Notes: generated by a model not told the origin, from the sequence alone. A stretch of DNA of 64,000 bases from Chrysemys picta bellii (GCF_011386835.1 NC_088797.1:62583587-62647586), one strand, 5' to 3'; counted from the stretch's first letter, positions 9,263 through 22,336 are shown. Numbers and translations are program-made.

Positions 9263-10800
9263 CACCCCACCCCCCAGCAGCAACCCCAGACCACACAAAA
9301 TCAGGGGGTGGTGACCAGGAAAAAAAAAAAAAAAACACCTTCCTGTTCCCCCTCACCCTCAAATCAGAAAAGACCCCAAAGCACATCAACCCAGGTCCCA
9401 CCCAGCAAACCCCACACCAGACCCCAGGGCATAGTACACAGGCCGGCCTGCCCACCAGTAACCAGAGTCTTCAGAGTAACAGAGATTCCACCATTTACAC
9501 TAGTTTAACCTACAAGCGACCTGTGCCTCATGTTGCAGAGGAAGGTGAAAAAAACCCAGGGTCTTGGCCAATCTGATTTTGGGGGAAATTCCTTCCCAAC
9601 CCCAAATATGGCAATCAGACCCTGAGCATGTGGGCAAGACCTGCCTAGTAGAGATCACCCCCACCTCTCAACAGCCCCCAGACCGTACCACATAGGGCAG
9701 CAACCACAGAACCCACGCCCCCCAGCAGCAACTCCTACACCAGATCCCACAGCACAGCAAATAAACCCACCCACCTGCAACACCCAGACCCTACAGGGTG
9801 GTAACCAGAGAAGCAGCAACCCTCAAACCAGACCTGACCCTAGAGGGCCACAACCAGAGAACCCCCTACCCCCAAACACACCGAATCCCATAGGCAGCAA
9901 CCAGAGGAACCCCCCCCCCCACCCCACAAACACCAAACCCAAGACTAGATCCACAGGACAGCAATGAGGTGCCCTTGTAGCAGCAACCCCCAGACCAGAC
10001 CCCACGAGACAGTAACCAGGTCCCCTTGCAGCAGCAAGCTCCACAAGAGACTCCACAGCACAGCCAACTGGCCCACCTGCCAGCAGCAATACCTAGATGT
10101 GTCCCCAAGAGCAACAGCCAGAGGAAACTCCCCACCCATCCCCACACAACAAACTCAAGACCATACAAGACCCCAGAAGATGGCAACCAAGTTCCCTTGC
10201 AGCAGCAACCCCTAAAGCAGACCCCATGGCACAGCCACCAGTGGTCTCTCTCCCCACCTGCAGCAACCACCTAACCCCACAGTGCAACAACCAGCACCTG
10301 CTCCCACCTGCCATTATCCTTCAGTCACCCCCCCACACACACACACAGCAACCCCCAAACCAAGGCCCCACAGCACAGCCACCACCACCCGCCCTGCAAC
10401 AAACACTAAATCAGACCCTGCTTTGCAACAACCAACACCTGCTCCCCCCACAGCAACCCTGAGACTAGACCCCATGGTGCAGAGCCCAGGGCCCACCCTG
10501 CACCCATCAGCCCAGATCCCATCCTGTGGTGACCAACCACTCCAGACCAGACCTAATAGCATGACAACCAGCACCTGCAACAACCCCCAGGCCAGAACCC
10601 ATAGTAACCAGCCCCTCCCCTTCAACTTGTAGCAACCCCCACACCCAAACAGGCAGTGACCAGGCATCCACCAAAGAAACCACCAAATGAGACCCTATTT
10701 TGACCAGCCTCTCCCTCATAGAAAATGCCAAACACCCCTCCTCATTGATAACCTTCAGACCAGACATCATGGCCACCCCCCAGAGTCCACCACACAGGTA
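9263..10800. repeat. degenerate C-rich minisatellite, right block
   Basis: Continuation of the array at 6510-8207, with the same CAGCAGCAACCCC, AGACCCCA and GGGCAGCAACCAG-type units. It carries a CR1 fragment near 9513-9650 and C runs at 9910 and 10330. Units become more divergent toward 10800. No gene is present. Confidence 0.8.
9513..9650 (-). mobile_element. CR1 3' region fragment
   Basis: The stretch TGTTGCAGAGGAAGGTGAA ... GACCCTGAGCATGTGGGCA is the reverse complement of the CR1 3' region present in forward orientation at 36240-36400 (with ATTTGGGGTTGGGAAGGAAT). It is embedded in the minisatellite. Confidence 0.7.
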
Positions 10801-11580
10801 CCACCTCCCCAAGATCCATGTAGATGTCCTGATGGGGGACACCCCAGCAAGTGTGGAGTTCATGTTTGCCCTAGAGTTTGGGTTCTTATAGAGACTTATC
10901 CAGCACTGGGAACCCCCCCCCCCCCCCCAAGAGAGCCCTGTGAAGAGGTGCACTCACCATAGCAGCAGTCTTTCAGCCTGGCACTCCCTGCTGACAACCA
11001 ATGTTTCTCTGTGGTAGTCTGTCTTCCCTTGACTCAGCCCTCTGGCTGGCTCACAGTTTTGTCCCCAGCTCTTGGGGTAACAGCAAACCCAACATATAAC
11101 ATTCCAACATCCTCACAGGAGGGTTTTCAGTCCCAACACCAGGCCCTTGGTCCTCACCCCCTTGCCTCAGGGCTTCCCAATGTACTTCTCCAGGCTCAGG
11201 CCACCTTGCCACAGGCTAGCAGAGGAACCCAGGCCCTCCTGCTACCCTGGGTTCCAAGCCAAGGACCTTCAGCAGCCAAGGGCTGCATGGTCCCACTCCT
11301 TGCTGCTGTTTCCCTGAGCTCCTTCATAGACACCATTTTTCAGGCCTTTTTCCCCACACCCTCTCTAGACTGACCCTTCTTCCTGGACTAGGATCCTAGA
11401 GCATCACCACTCTGGTCCCAGCCACTACCTTCAAAGTCTTCCTCTCCTCATACTAAGGAGCCTGCCTCTGCCCAGCTGGATGTCAGGATCAATTAATTCT
11501 GATTCTCCCTCCCGGAGCAGCCAGGTAACTTAGCTGGCTTCTCAGGCCCACATTAACCCCTGTATGGTTTACACACTCCC
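10801..11580 (-). mobile_element. probable LTR, reverse orientation, limits unclear
   Basis: Pyrimidine-rich sequence with CAGGCCACCTTGCC and CTGCTACCCTGGGTTCCAAGCC blocks. The latter is similar in wording and order to the LTR at 56380-57069 (CTGCTACTCCATGTTCCAGCCC, then CCAGCAGCCAAGG). No clean TG..CA ends or target-site duplication were found. Called by similarity only. Confidence 0.4.
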
Positions 11581-13340
11581 CCAACATCCTCTTCTCTGAC
11601 ACCCTTCTCATGGCTTCCTGCTGGGACCTTTTTATCCATCCCTCCCCCCCCCCAATCGCCTTGCTCTGGCATCTTTAGCAGACTCAGCAGCTTTGCCAGG
11701 TCCCTTCCTCCCCCCATCCTCTTTGTGTGAGAGGTACCAGGCTGGATCACTGCCCCCTCCAGATCCTGAATGCATTTCTGGGGGGTCAGGCACACTTTCC
11801 ACACACCCTGTAGCAGGGAGCAGCAGAGAACTATCCTCCACTGCACTTGCTGACCCCCACGTGTCTGGGGCAGAGATGTGCCTAAAAGCCCTTATGAATG
11901 TGTGCTAGGGAAACCCTAGGCCTACGCTCCTGGAGATCTACCGGTGCTCTTGCCTAGGTGCTGTGTTGACAAAGGAGGCTTGTTTGATCCTTGCACTTGT
12001 TTCCTTCTCATCCTCAGTGTTGCAATGCTTTGTTCCAACTCCACCGGCAATGGACTTTCAGGGCCAGTGCAGAATGAGGGCTGGGCAGAGACTGGACCTG
12101 GTGCCTCTCCTGTTCCAAATGCTGGCGGAGAGAGAGAGAGACTGTGGTGAAGGAGACAAATTCATCCTCCAAGAACATCCATCGATTTCCTTGCACTGGG
12201 TAGGGGTGTGAGGGCAGACATCTACTTGGAGCATGAAATGGGCGATGGAAGAGACAGCCCAGGATGATTTCACTAAGCCACCCTGATTTGGGGTTGCACC
12301 AAGACCCGAGAAGGGAATGACGTCATTCTCAGTCCATTGAAAACACATCAGGAACTGAGACAGAGGTTAGAATAGAAGTGGGCACCTGACGCTTCTCTCC
12401 CAGAGCACACCGGACACAGGGCCCGGGGAGTTCAGCACGGGGATGAGGGTTTGTCATGGGGATAGATGTTATCCCCCATTAGTTATTCTGTGGTGTTAGG
12501 CTGCTCACAAAGAGCACGGGAAGACCAAAAGCCAGTGGTCATAAAACTGTCTGCGCTCCCTGCAACACATCCTCCTGGGACTCCTTAGCTAGCGCAGCCA
12601 CAGAGCACCAACAGCCAGCGAGGAGTGTACACAGCTTTCTATTGGGGAGCTCTCAGCACCTGCTGGAGCCCGTGCATCCCGAAGGGACGTGCTCTGGGAA
12701 CATCAAGCATTAGCCAGAGAGAATCACTTAGGGCAACTACTTGTGTTTTAAGGCAGAGCTCCCTGGCAGTTCAGGGATGGTGGACCTGTAGGTGTAGGTA
12801 TTTGCTAGGTGAGGCAGGCATATGTATACATGAAGGCAGTAATGCAATGAGACTACAAGCCACAAGGCCTGTAAGATAATAGCTTAGCTAAACAAGAAGT
12901 CTTATCAAAGCAGCTAACTAGGAGTAAGCCTAGACCATAAGCTAACACTGTAATGCCTGAACCACTGACGTGTACCCATGAGAGGTCAGTTCATACCAGC
13001 TTGAGATGTTGACTCCCTTAGCCCATGCATTTCTCCAAAGGTGATAAGGAGCGGCTCCTAGAGCTGGACTGCAATTGTGGCTGACATTAGTAGGACTCAT
13101 GCAAAGGGGCTAGACACGTACCCACCCACACACACACGCAATACCCATCCACAGCCTGACCATTGCTTAGTGACAGCCCTGGATAGGAACACTCCTGAAC
13201 TGTGGGGACGTTTGGATGCGAGTCCAGAGTCAAATTCTGCAACCACCTTCAGGGATCTTCTTACTCCCTCCATAGACTTTCCTTAACCCACCTCGAAAAC
13301 TTGCTGCCCCCCTTCCTGCATCTAGCACTGCTTACTCTCT
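11581..13340. other. unassigned non-coding stretch
   Basis: No recognised gene or repeat. It contains one exon-like open segment at 12018-12199, listed separately. Confidence 0.4.
12018..12199 (+). other. exon-like open segment, speculative
   Basis: A good pyrimidine tract and AG acceptor (TTTCCTTCTCATCCTCAG, ending 12017) lead into a 182-bp segment open in one frame, followed by a GTAGGG donor-like site at 12200. The peptide contains RLDLVPLLFQMLAERERD and is not recognised. No partner exons, codon bias or homology support it. Chance splice-like signals of this strength are common in 64 kb. Confidence 0.12.
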
Positions 13341-14634
13341 CTCAGACTGGGTCACATGTTTCTCAGTGAAATGATTTTTTTAAATCAGAAAATGGGGTTC
13401 CATCGAAAACAAAATTTTGGCAGAATAAAAAATTGTTTTGGCAACATTTTTCATTTCCCGTCCTCCTGGAGAAGTGAAAATAAAATATTTAGGGGGAAAG
13501 AAAATGTTTATGTAGTTTCTAATTTTTTCCTTTTTGAAATTGTAGGGAAACATTCCCCTTGGCTAATACTTTTTCCTTTTCCCCTAAAAAACTACCTCCC
13601 CCCTACGCCATTATGCACCCTCAATCTCTCCCTGTGGCTGGCCAGCCCTGTAAACAGTGAGGGATGCTTTGTGGTGTGGATAGAGAGGAATGCAGTCACT
13701 GCCCCGGCCTGTGAGCCATTAGCCATGCAGGAAAAGCCTGGCCTGGCACAAGGGGCGACTGCAGGGAGAAGTGTAACATTTTGGAGCCCCTACAACAGAC
13801 CAGTGATTTCAATCACAAGCACCCCACCCCTTATTAATGCTCTCCGCCCTGCGGTGCAGACTCAAACCACAGCGCTCTCTAAATGCCATGGGCCCAGGCG
13901 TGGCCCAAACTCTGCAGTTTCAATTCACAGCCAAGGCTCCACCGACCTGCCAAGCCGGCTATTTCCCGGCCAGTTCCGCACATTTTGGCACCGATGGAAA
14001 GCAGAAGGCACAGATTAAGATTCCCACAAACAACCCCCTTGCATTAAAATAACATTAGGGACTGCTTCGAAAGCCAGCCCTGCCCAAGCTGTTGTTCCAA
14101 AGGGGCCAATCCACACAGCGCTGGGATGAACACAAAGGGGATTTTTTCCTGTGACGGGATGCAGACTGACCTGTGGGTCTCTGGCCGCGACAGCCACATG
14201 TACCATCGCACACAGCACTGGCCCAGCCTGAGCAATCGTGGGGCAGATTGCTGACAGTGCTACTGGTTCCGAAGCTGATATTTTGCTGTGTGATGCGAGC
14301 AAGGGCAATGTGCGCCAGAAGGAGGCGGGAGAGCATGTGGAACGTCACAGAACTACATGGAGTCAACACATCGTTGTTTCCTTAACGCCCCCAGGGAGAA
14401 GTTGGCCCAGCCTCCCCAGACTCTGTCCTGAAAGAGCCCATCCAGAGACGGCTTCTTAGGCTGCACTGCTGCTGTGAGAGGCGTTTGAGTGTCTGAACCT
14501 GCTAACAGTCCACTGCTGGTCCCGCCCCTCAGGGTAGTAATAATGCCCTATCCTCTACAGTGCCTGTCCCCCAAGCTGCTTAAACTGTCCGGCAAACATT
14601 AACTAAGCCTGATCCTGTGGGTGATTAGCACTGG
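13341..14634. other. unassigned non-coding stretch
   Basis: An AT-rich block at 13350-13560 with many AAAATTTT-type words may be an old interspersed repeat. Nothing else is recognised. Confidence 0.4.
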
Positions 14635-14750
14635 GCAGAGTAGGAAACTGAGGCACGGACAGATCCACTGACTGGCCCAAGGATACATGAGCAGTCAGTG
14701 GCAGAACTAGGAGTAGAACCCAGGAGTCCCAGAGTCTTGCTTTAGGCTGG
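14635..14750 (+). mobile_element. MIR/CORE-SINE-like fragment
   Basis: The block GAAACTGAGGCACGGACAGA, then CTGGCCCAAGGATACA, TGGCAGAACTAGGAGTAGAA and CCCAGGAGTCC, is the order of the conserved MIR core and 3' part. Confidence 0.65.
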
Positions 14751-14751
14751 G

Positions 14752-14830
14752 ATTTTCAAAGGCACCTAAGGGAGTTAGGTGCCAATGGAAGTCAGGCATC
14801 TAACTCCCTTAGGTTCCTTCAAAAGCCCAC
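14752..14830. repeat. palindromic interspersed repeat, copy 1
   Basis: The stretch reads TTTTCAAAGGCACCTAAGGG ... AGTTAGGTGCC and then back as CTAACTCCCTTAGGTTCCTT, ending in TTCAAAAGCCC. It is an imperfect hairpin. Related copies lie near 17812, 24470 and 33292. Confidence 0.7.
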
Positions 14831-15586
14831 ATTTAACCAGTAGACAGCACTCAGGGGAAAGAATGGATCCTTTTACACCTGAGAAAATCCACTCCTGCCA
14901 GGAGGCCCTGTCCTCTAGGAACTCTGGATTTGATTCCCAGCAGATTGTTTTTATCAACTCTGTATTTAATCAAATGCTCTCTAATTTAACATGAGCAGCA
15001 GTTCCTGTCTCTGAGAGGTTTGGTGAGCAGCCAGAAAGAGCCCCAATAAAACAACTTCAATATGCTGATAGCAAAGCGTGAGGAATTCCAGTGGGAAGGG
15101 CAGGCATGGGAGGGGAACCAGGTGGCCCTGCGTGGAAACACACTTTCTCCCCACAGGCCTGTATCAGAGGCTAAATATTCCCCGCCCCAGGCTGGATTCA
15201 GTGACTGAGATGTTTCTCCTTTACCAGATTAGCTAAATAAGCAGCTGATGTGCAATCCATCCCCAGCGTGGATTCAAAACAGCCAATTGGCACCTTGCTG
15301 GTGTTGGTTTTCACTCACCTTCCCCAGACCATTGTGCATGGCTGCATTGGATAGACTGGAATAGTGTTAATAATAATAACAACAACAACCACCCCTACCT
15401 CTTACGTTTGGGAATCTAGGCCTTAGTCATTAGGTCTAGCCCACGAAAAGCATTTACCATGCAACAGCTTCAGCTGCCAGTCATGGTCCCAAAACAGAAT
15501 TCGCCAGGAATATGGGAGTTTTGAGAGTGATGAGAAATGGAGGCCAGCACTGAAGGATGGATGGTAACCAGCAGCTTCCACTAGTA
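14831..15586. other. unassigned non-coding stretch
   Basis: A short AAT/AAC microsatellite near 15366-15390; otherwise nothing recognised. Confidence 0.4.
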
Positions 15587-15782
15587 TCTCAGGAGGATGT
15601 TAAACAGAAGATATTAAAATTAGACATTTTTAAATCAGCAGGTCAGGAGAGGTTGCATCCAAGAGTTTTAAAAGAGCTGTCTGAGGAGCTCACTGGACCA
15701 TTAATGTTGATTTGCAATAAGTCTTGGAATGCTGGGGAAGACCAGATGATTATGGTCCCCTCTGGCCTTGGAATCTATGAAA
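15587..15782 (+). pseudogene. CR1 remnant: RT N-terminal segment joined to 3' tail
   Basis: The open frame from 15557 shows, over its first 55 residues, the CR1 segment with VKQKILKLDIFKSAGQERLH, then PRVLKELSEELTGPL and a NKSWNAGE motif. This part lies just N-terminal to the RT catalytic core. Immediately afterwards the CR1 3' end (ATGGTCCCCTCTGGCCTTGG) follows, so the RT core was deleted internally. The remainder of the 263-codon frame, to 16348, is unrelated chance sequence. The fragment is dead. Confidence 0.8.
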
Positions 15783-17811
15783 AGAGCCCAAGAGAGAGAG
15801 AAAATACACAATACGTCAAAGAGCCAGAGATCCATCCTGTAATGACCCACTTACACGGGAGACTAAACCAGTGCCTCTCACTGCAATTTGCCAGCAATAT
15901 TGGGTTTACAATGGTGCCAATGGCGCTGGGCCCACACTCAGAAGAGGCCCCGGCTCTTGGACCATGGCCCTGCCTCCCACTCCACCAGCACTCCCCCCCA
16001 AGGCCCCGCTCACCAATCGCTCCTCTTCAGCCCCTGACCCCTTGCTTGCTCCTTTCTCCTCCCTTCCCCCATTCAAGTGGCAGACGGGCCCTCAGGAGGA
16101 AGAGGCCAAGTGGGGGCAGGGCCTCGGGATGGAGCCTGGGTGGAGCAGGGCCATGGTCCAGGTACCAGGGCCTACAAAAGATTAATCCAGCCCTGCTTGC
16201 CAGCCTTTGTATCTCACACCATCCAAGGAAAGTGCTAGATGAGGATAAGGAAGAGAGCTCACCTAACACAAATAATCCACTAAACCTTTATCAGTTTGTT
16301 CTGAACAGAACTGGGAGCATATCTGGCAAAACATTTTTTCCATGTTAACTCAGTTTTTCCAAATTTCAAACAGACAGTTTCATCCACCTCTGGTTCCAAA
16401 AGGTTCATCTCTCTCTGCCCTGTTCTCATGCATGTCTGCACCTGCAGAGGCCAGCTGGGACTGGAACCAGAACTGATGGGGAATCTCACAAGAAGTTTAT
16501 TCTTCAGCCTAATCCAGTGCTCATCCAAGTCAATGGTAGCTTTGCCATTTGGTTTTGATAGGGGCAGGATCAGACCACAGGGACATTCCCAGCCCAGGTG
16601 AGATAAATCAAGAAATTTGGTTAGTTCCAGTATGATTTTGATAACTACTTGTGCAAACTCAGACTCCAAATTGTATGTGAGTCACTCCCCACACATTCTG
16701 ATAAACAGGGTACAATTCAGCTCTAGAAGCAGGTGCTGCGATTCCAGCTTTACTAGCTACAGACAAACTCTCTCTGTGGTCTGTTTCAGTCCCACTTGGA
16801 TGTTGTGGGCTTCACTCAATCTTGAATGTTACTGGGTCACAGCCTGCTTAGGAGAGACTGTGAAAAACACACAGTATAGATTGGGGGGAGGGGGGAGGAA
16901 ATCCAGGGAACCATCTATCAGAGTAGAAAACAAATCCAGATAGACTGTGACAGAGAGGAGCAGAGAGGGACAGAAAAATCTGAATGAAGAATAAATCCAG
17001 TACAGTCCACCCAACTCCTACTGATCACCCATGTGGCCCAGCTTACAGTCTGCTGGGATCCCACCCTAGCATATGGCAGTTTAAGCTAGAACTCATCATT
17101 TCACTTTATTTTAGGGGCTAAAGGAATTGCCCTGGAAAGAAAAGGGTTAAATTACAGGGGAAATGTTGAACAAACACACTAGTTTTGCAAACCCATAAAA
17201 CAGGTTGCAAGTTTCATAAAACCTCAAACCCAGAAAATCCTCCCTCCCCTCCTTTAATTTCCTCCTTATTTGAGTCACAGTCTCACTCAGCTCCTTGTTG
17301 TGGGCTAGGATGTGATGAACTCCCTCCCCTTAACAGATAGTGACTTTTACAGCCAGAGCTGGCGGTTGCCTCTGCTCTTAACAACTCAGGAGCCCCAGGT
17401 TGTATCACAGCCGGCCCTAGAGCAGAATCCCAGGAGGAACAAGCTTGACCTTTCCTTGGAGCCCAGCTGTGTTCCTTGATCACGAATGCAAGCAGGTGGG
17501 GTTGCATGGCTGTGCTCCAACGCCAAGTAATTGATTATTCAAAAACATTACAACTCCCTTGTGGCTCGTCCTTTATTTTTCTGTGGGTAATCTGTTCTTT
17601 GTGTTACTCGGCTGAAATTCTATTCGGTTTCTGGGCCGAGAGTGAGCATTCTCTCCGTTGCACCCTCCGTTAAGAGTCCCGGAGGAACTCAGATACCGCC
17701 GTAAAGTCTAGCGCTCTAACATGAATGACAAGGGCTTAGGAAGCTCCTTCTACCTGGACACTGTTTTCTAAGGGGCATGTATGAAGGCCCTGAGCAGAGT
17801 GGGTGATTTAC
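15783..17811. other. unassigned non-coding stretch
   Basis: No gene or clear repeat. A GC-rich block at 15920-16190 may be an old MITE interior. Confidence 0.4.
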
Positions 17812-17890
17812 ACTGAGGCCCGTTAAGTGCCTACTCCCTATTCATAGCCAATGGGAACTGGTCGCCTAACTCCCATTTGTGCCTTTGAAA
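17812..17890. repeat. palindromic interspersed repeat, copy 2
   Basis: Contains GTTAAGTGCCTACTCCC and CGCCTAACTCCCATTTGTGC followed by CTTTGAAAAAA, matching the plan of the hairpin at 14752-14830. Confidence 0.5.
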
Positions 17891-20664
17891 AAAATCTCTC
17901 TCTCTGTAACCAGCATTGTTCTGCTGCACAAGGGGTGCAGAATCCCAGCAGCCCAGGGGTAGGATCCACATATGCATGTGTACTGCACAGACCCCCCACT
18001 CTACCTCTACCCTGACATCAGCAGGCAAGCAATCTGCAGCTACATGGCTCTGCTGATCAAACCTACCCTTGGAGGGGGCCTCAGCAGCCTTGGTGACTAG
18101 ACACTGGAGGCTTCAGAGCAGCTCTGCTGCCACTCCATGGTCTGCAGGGGAGAGGGAAGATGTCTCTCCACCTGCCACTCATGGGACTCTTGTGCACAGC
18201 CTATTTACCTAGGCTGGGGGAGGGAACCAGTATTTGACCTCAAAAGCTGAGGCTGTCTATTACTCAAAAAACTCTAAAATTCTTTATCCAGCTCTCACTG
18301 GTTATTAGAGCTGGCCAAAGCTCGGTAATTTTGGTTCACCTGATGTTTCAACATCTTTAAATTTGCTTTTGTTCCAATTCAAAAGCAAGTTTACCCAAAT
18401 TCCTTGGCAAACCAGCAATCATTTTGTCTCAGAACCACTAAAATACATTCAAAATGTGAAATTGGCATGCTTGTCAATGTCACAGGTGCTCACTAGGTTG
18501 CCTTAGAAAATTTCCAACCCACTCTACTGGGTATTAAAGCTAAACAATCCCAGTGTGGCTGACTGGCTCCCAGCCACTTTGCAATGGCCTCAGCACCATG
18601 CACATGACTGGAGCATGACAGAAACAGAGCCCCTGAGCCTGCCCCCTCCCCCAGCCCCACGCTCTGCTACCTCCTTCCATTCACACACTAACAAGAACAT
18701 CAAAACAGTCCTGCTTTTGCCCGGATGTTGTTTGACAGCCCTGACCGTGGAAGGTGATTGTCTAGGGAAAACTACAGAGAGGTACAAGGACAGAGGCAGG
18801 GACAAGGTGGCAGCATGGACAGGAAAACCCAGCCTTGAGACTGAGAGGTAATGGGCTGAGATTCAAAGACAGAATAAAAATTCCCCCACTAAAAATACTG
18901 TTTCAAAATGGCTAAAGGTGCTGGTGTCCAACTACCCTCCGACATGGGCAGAAAACACATTGTCCCTAATCTCATTCCTTTATTGCTGAAATTGAGAAAA
19001 ATAATCAGCCTGGGGCAGACACGTGGCATAAAACATTTCAGCACAAATAGTTAAAGTTTGGCAGAGCTATAAGGAAGTGAAAATATGGTCTTATCCTGGG
19101 AAATGTCAGGCAACCTTAACTGTAGCTTGTGCTACCACAGCCACCTGTAATAACATCCAGGCTAATTTCCCAGCCAAACACAGCGCCCATCCTAAGTGGT
19201 CCATCAACTGCACTGACAGCTTTAACATGGGGAAAAATAGGATGTGATCATGTAATAAAAGACTGCATCAAAATGCATTTGCACAAGGGGTTGAAATAAG
19301 GATGCTCTCTGGCATTTCCTAACTGTTGAGTGCTTGACTTTACAAACTTCATTGTTTTCATATATTTGTACTGTGATTTCCTAGGGATTTTTTTTATAAA
19401 GAAAATTATAACTGGAGGACACCTCCCCACACACTCATCAGCAGGGTTGGAACTCAAGACTTCCAACATCCCAGTATAGGCCTCTACCTCCAGGGTTGAA
19501 TAAGTAGTGATGTGGGCCTAGTATCTACCACTGCTAGTGAACTGCTTGAAAATTTGGCCCTAATCACAATAGCTGGCAGCAGTGGTAGGCTGTTATGCTC
19601 TGCACCAGCCAATAATTGGGGCAGCATACTAGACTGAAACAATGGGTTATATATGCAGGAGTAACCCCATTTTACAGACAGCATACCCAAGTACATAGAT
19701 TGGGCAAGTCCTTTGTGTGGGGGCAGTGGGGCTAAGTGGCAGAGACTCAGCTGCGCTGTTTTAGCACCATGGGTTCTAATCCCAAATCACCCAAAAAGGA
19801 CCTTGGACTACTTCAGTTCCTGGCCTCCCTTCTACAGTAGGAATATTATTATTCTGTCGTAGAGAGGAGGCACTAACTCACATTACCTCTATCCTGTGTC
19901 TGCTTTGCTTTTCCTTGGAAAGAACAAGGCTGCCAGAGGCCAGGCACAGAATCTGGGAGCACTCAGGGTAGAACACTCAAGAAATGGCAAGAGCAATTGA
20001 GAAAAATAAACACGTCTGAAGTCTATGACTAGCTGAGCTTGTAAACATCAAACCCTTATTATAAAATCATAGCTCAGTAAAACAGCACAGGGGAGGTTAC
20101 ATATTGGAGAGTAACCTTTAAAGAACGACTTATGCGCTGGGGAGACTAAAGCCAAATCAGCCGAAGTATGTGTGTCTTTGTTCATGAGGTTTTATAATTA
20201 GTCAAGCTGTCAAAGAAAATCATCTAAGAGATGTGGATTGAATCCAGGCTTCTCCTATACACATCCACCCATATTCTCCTGGAGTGAAGTCTCAGCAAGG
20301 TATTGGTTACATAACTAGAGCCAGTGAACAATTTTTCAATTGATTTATCTGCCGACTATTTTCTGATTGCTAATTTTCTCCAAACAGATCAAGATTTTTA
20401 CTGGTTGCTCATTTATTAAAAGTGAGCAACAAATAATGTTCTCAAATGTATCAGAGCTATGGATGGTTCCTAGACTGATCCTAAGAGCGTTCAGTCAGCT
20501 ACCTGAGCTTTCTGACTGGCCGTGTGTCACATGTTATTATTTCTGTTCTCTGATTGGAGGATCTAACCTTTGTAAACTACCTCCACTTTTGAGTGAAACA
20601 AGCAAATCTCATTTCTTGATTAAATGTTCCCTTAAAAAAAAAAATCACTCTCCGCAAATACTGG
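17891..20664. other. unassigned non-coding stretch
   Basis: About 2.8 kb without coding signal or a repeat I can name with confidence. Confidence 0.4.
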
Positions 20665-21697
20665 TACAGTAACTCCTCGCTTAACGTTGTAGTTATTTTC
20701 CTGAAAAATCCGACTTTAAGCGAAACGATGTTAAGTGAATCCAATTTCCGCATAAGAATTAGTGTAAATAAGGGGGATTAAGTTCCAGGGGAAAATTATA
20801 TATATTACATACATACACAAGTATAAGTTTTAAACAAACAATTTAATACTATACACAGCAATGATGATTGTGAAGCTTGGTTGAGGTGGTGAAGTCAGAA
20901 GGTGGGATATTTCCCAGGGAATGCCTTACTGCTAAATGATGAACTAGCACTCGGCTGAGCCCTCAAGGGTTAACACGTTGTTAATGTAGCCTCACACTCT
21001 ACAACGCAGCACAAATGGGGGGGGGGGGGGAAACAGCATGGCAGACAGAGACAGTGACACACACCCTGTCTGTGTGTGAGAGAGAGAGAGAGATACGCAT
21101 TGCCCCTTTAAGGAGGCTGACACCACTCTAAGTACATTGCCTTTTTAAGTAGATCAGCAAGTTGGGACAGCAGCTGCTGCCAGCAAGCTCCCTCCATGCT
21201 GAGCCCTGTTGTGTCCTCCCCCTGCTCTATGGAGATGGGGTAAGTGGGGGGCAGGAGGAGGTGGGAGGACACAACAGGGGGGATATTCGCCCCACTCTTC
21301 CTCCTCCCCTCCACCCCCCTCCCCACACAGCAAGCAGGAGGCTCCCGGGAGCAGCTCCAAGACAGAGGACAGGAGCAGCACATGGCAATGGGGGGGGAGG
21401 GACAGCTGAACTTCCGGCAATTGATAGCCTGCTGGGCAACTGCCGCCCAGGGAACTTAGGGAAGCGGGGAGCTGATGGGGGGCTGCCAGTCCACCCTGGT
21501 TCCAAGCCTCCCCCCTCCCCCCCACTAGGGACAACGGGCTGCTCTTTCTGCAAGCAGTGGACAAAGCAGGTGGCTGCCAAAACAAACAATGTTATAAGGG
21601 AGCATTGCACATCTTTAAACGAACATGCTCTAATTGATCAGCAACGTAACAACAAAACAGTGTTAACCAGGACGACTTTAAGTGAAGAGTTATTTTA
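20665..21697 (+). mobile_element. Tigger-like (Tc1/mariner) non-autonomous element
   Basis: The left end TACAGTAACTCCTCGCTTAA and the right end (read inverted) TAAAATAACTCTTCACTTAA agree at most positions, with TA at both edges as for Tc1/mariner target sites. The interior repeats AAGCGAAACGATGTTAAG-type motifs near both ends and holds a G run near 21016 and a GT/GA microsatellite near 21065. The middle is GC-rich without a transposase; frames on both strands at 21108-21610 are composition artefacts. Length is about 1.03 kb. Confidence 0.85.
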
Positions 21698-22336
21698 TAA
21701 GCAAAACTTCACAGGGGTGAATATTAACAGCAATTAATACATGAACAGACAAATGGAAACCTTGCTTCTGATTCATTTAACGGTCTGCATTTGGAACCAG
21801 GTCTACACATGATGTCCATGTGACATACCTCCAGCCACATGAGATTCAAGACAACATTTAAATCCAGGGTGTGAATGCCACAACATTCCGGGGTGTTCAG
21901 ACCCTGTGCTTTGGCCTGGTCCATTATAAAAATCCATGTAGGGGCCACTTACACATTTTAGGCCAAGGCTCAGAACATACCTAAGTTTAGATTAGTCTGC
22001 AGTGTTGTAACCAGAAGGCTTTGAGTCAGCGTCGCTATGGCAGGATCAGCCTGGGTGAGAAGCTGTGTTAAGAGGAACACCTTGGGCCTTTGTGTTATAT
22101 TTATTTCTCACCATCATTATTGTCTGTTTCATGTTTCCCCCAGTGGACGAGTCCCTCTTTAAGAGGAAGTGAAGCAAATGTGTATTTAGCCCAGCTAATA
22201 ACTGAAAATAATTCTTGAGCTGTCTAAATCAGGGTAGATAACAGCAGCTGGGCATACAGCCAATGACATAGCAATCCAACCAAATCAATGTGTATCATTT
22301 TTCTGTGTACATTTATGACAATGTAAGGATCTAAGT
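21698..22336. other. unassigned non-coding stretch
   Basis: No coding signal or recognised repeat. Confidence 0.4.

Noticed and set aside
6510..10800. Regularly spaced repeats resembling a CRISPR array
   Set aside because: The units are diverged, directly adjoining, without unique spacers of constant length, and lie in vertebrate DNA. It is a minisatellite.
15557..16348. A 263-codon frame as a host gene
   Set aside because: Only the first part is recognisable and is CR1; the rest is chance sequence running past the CR1 3' end.
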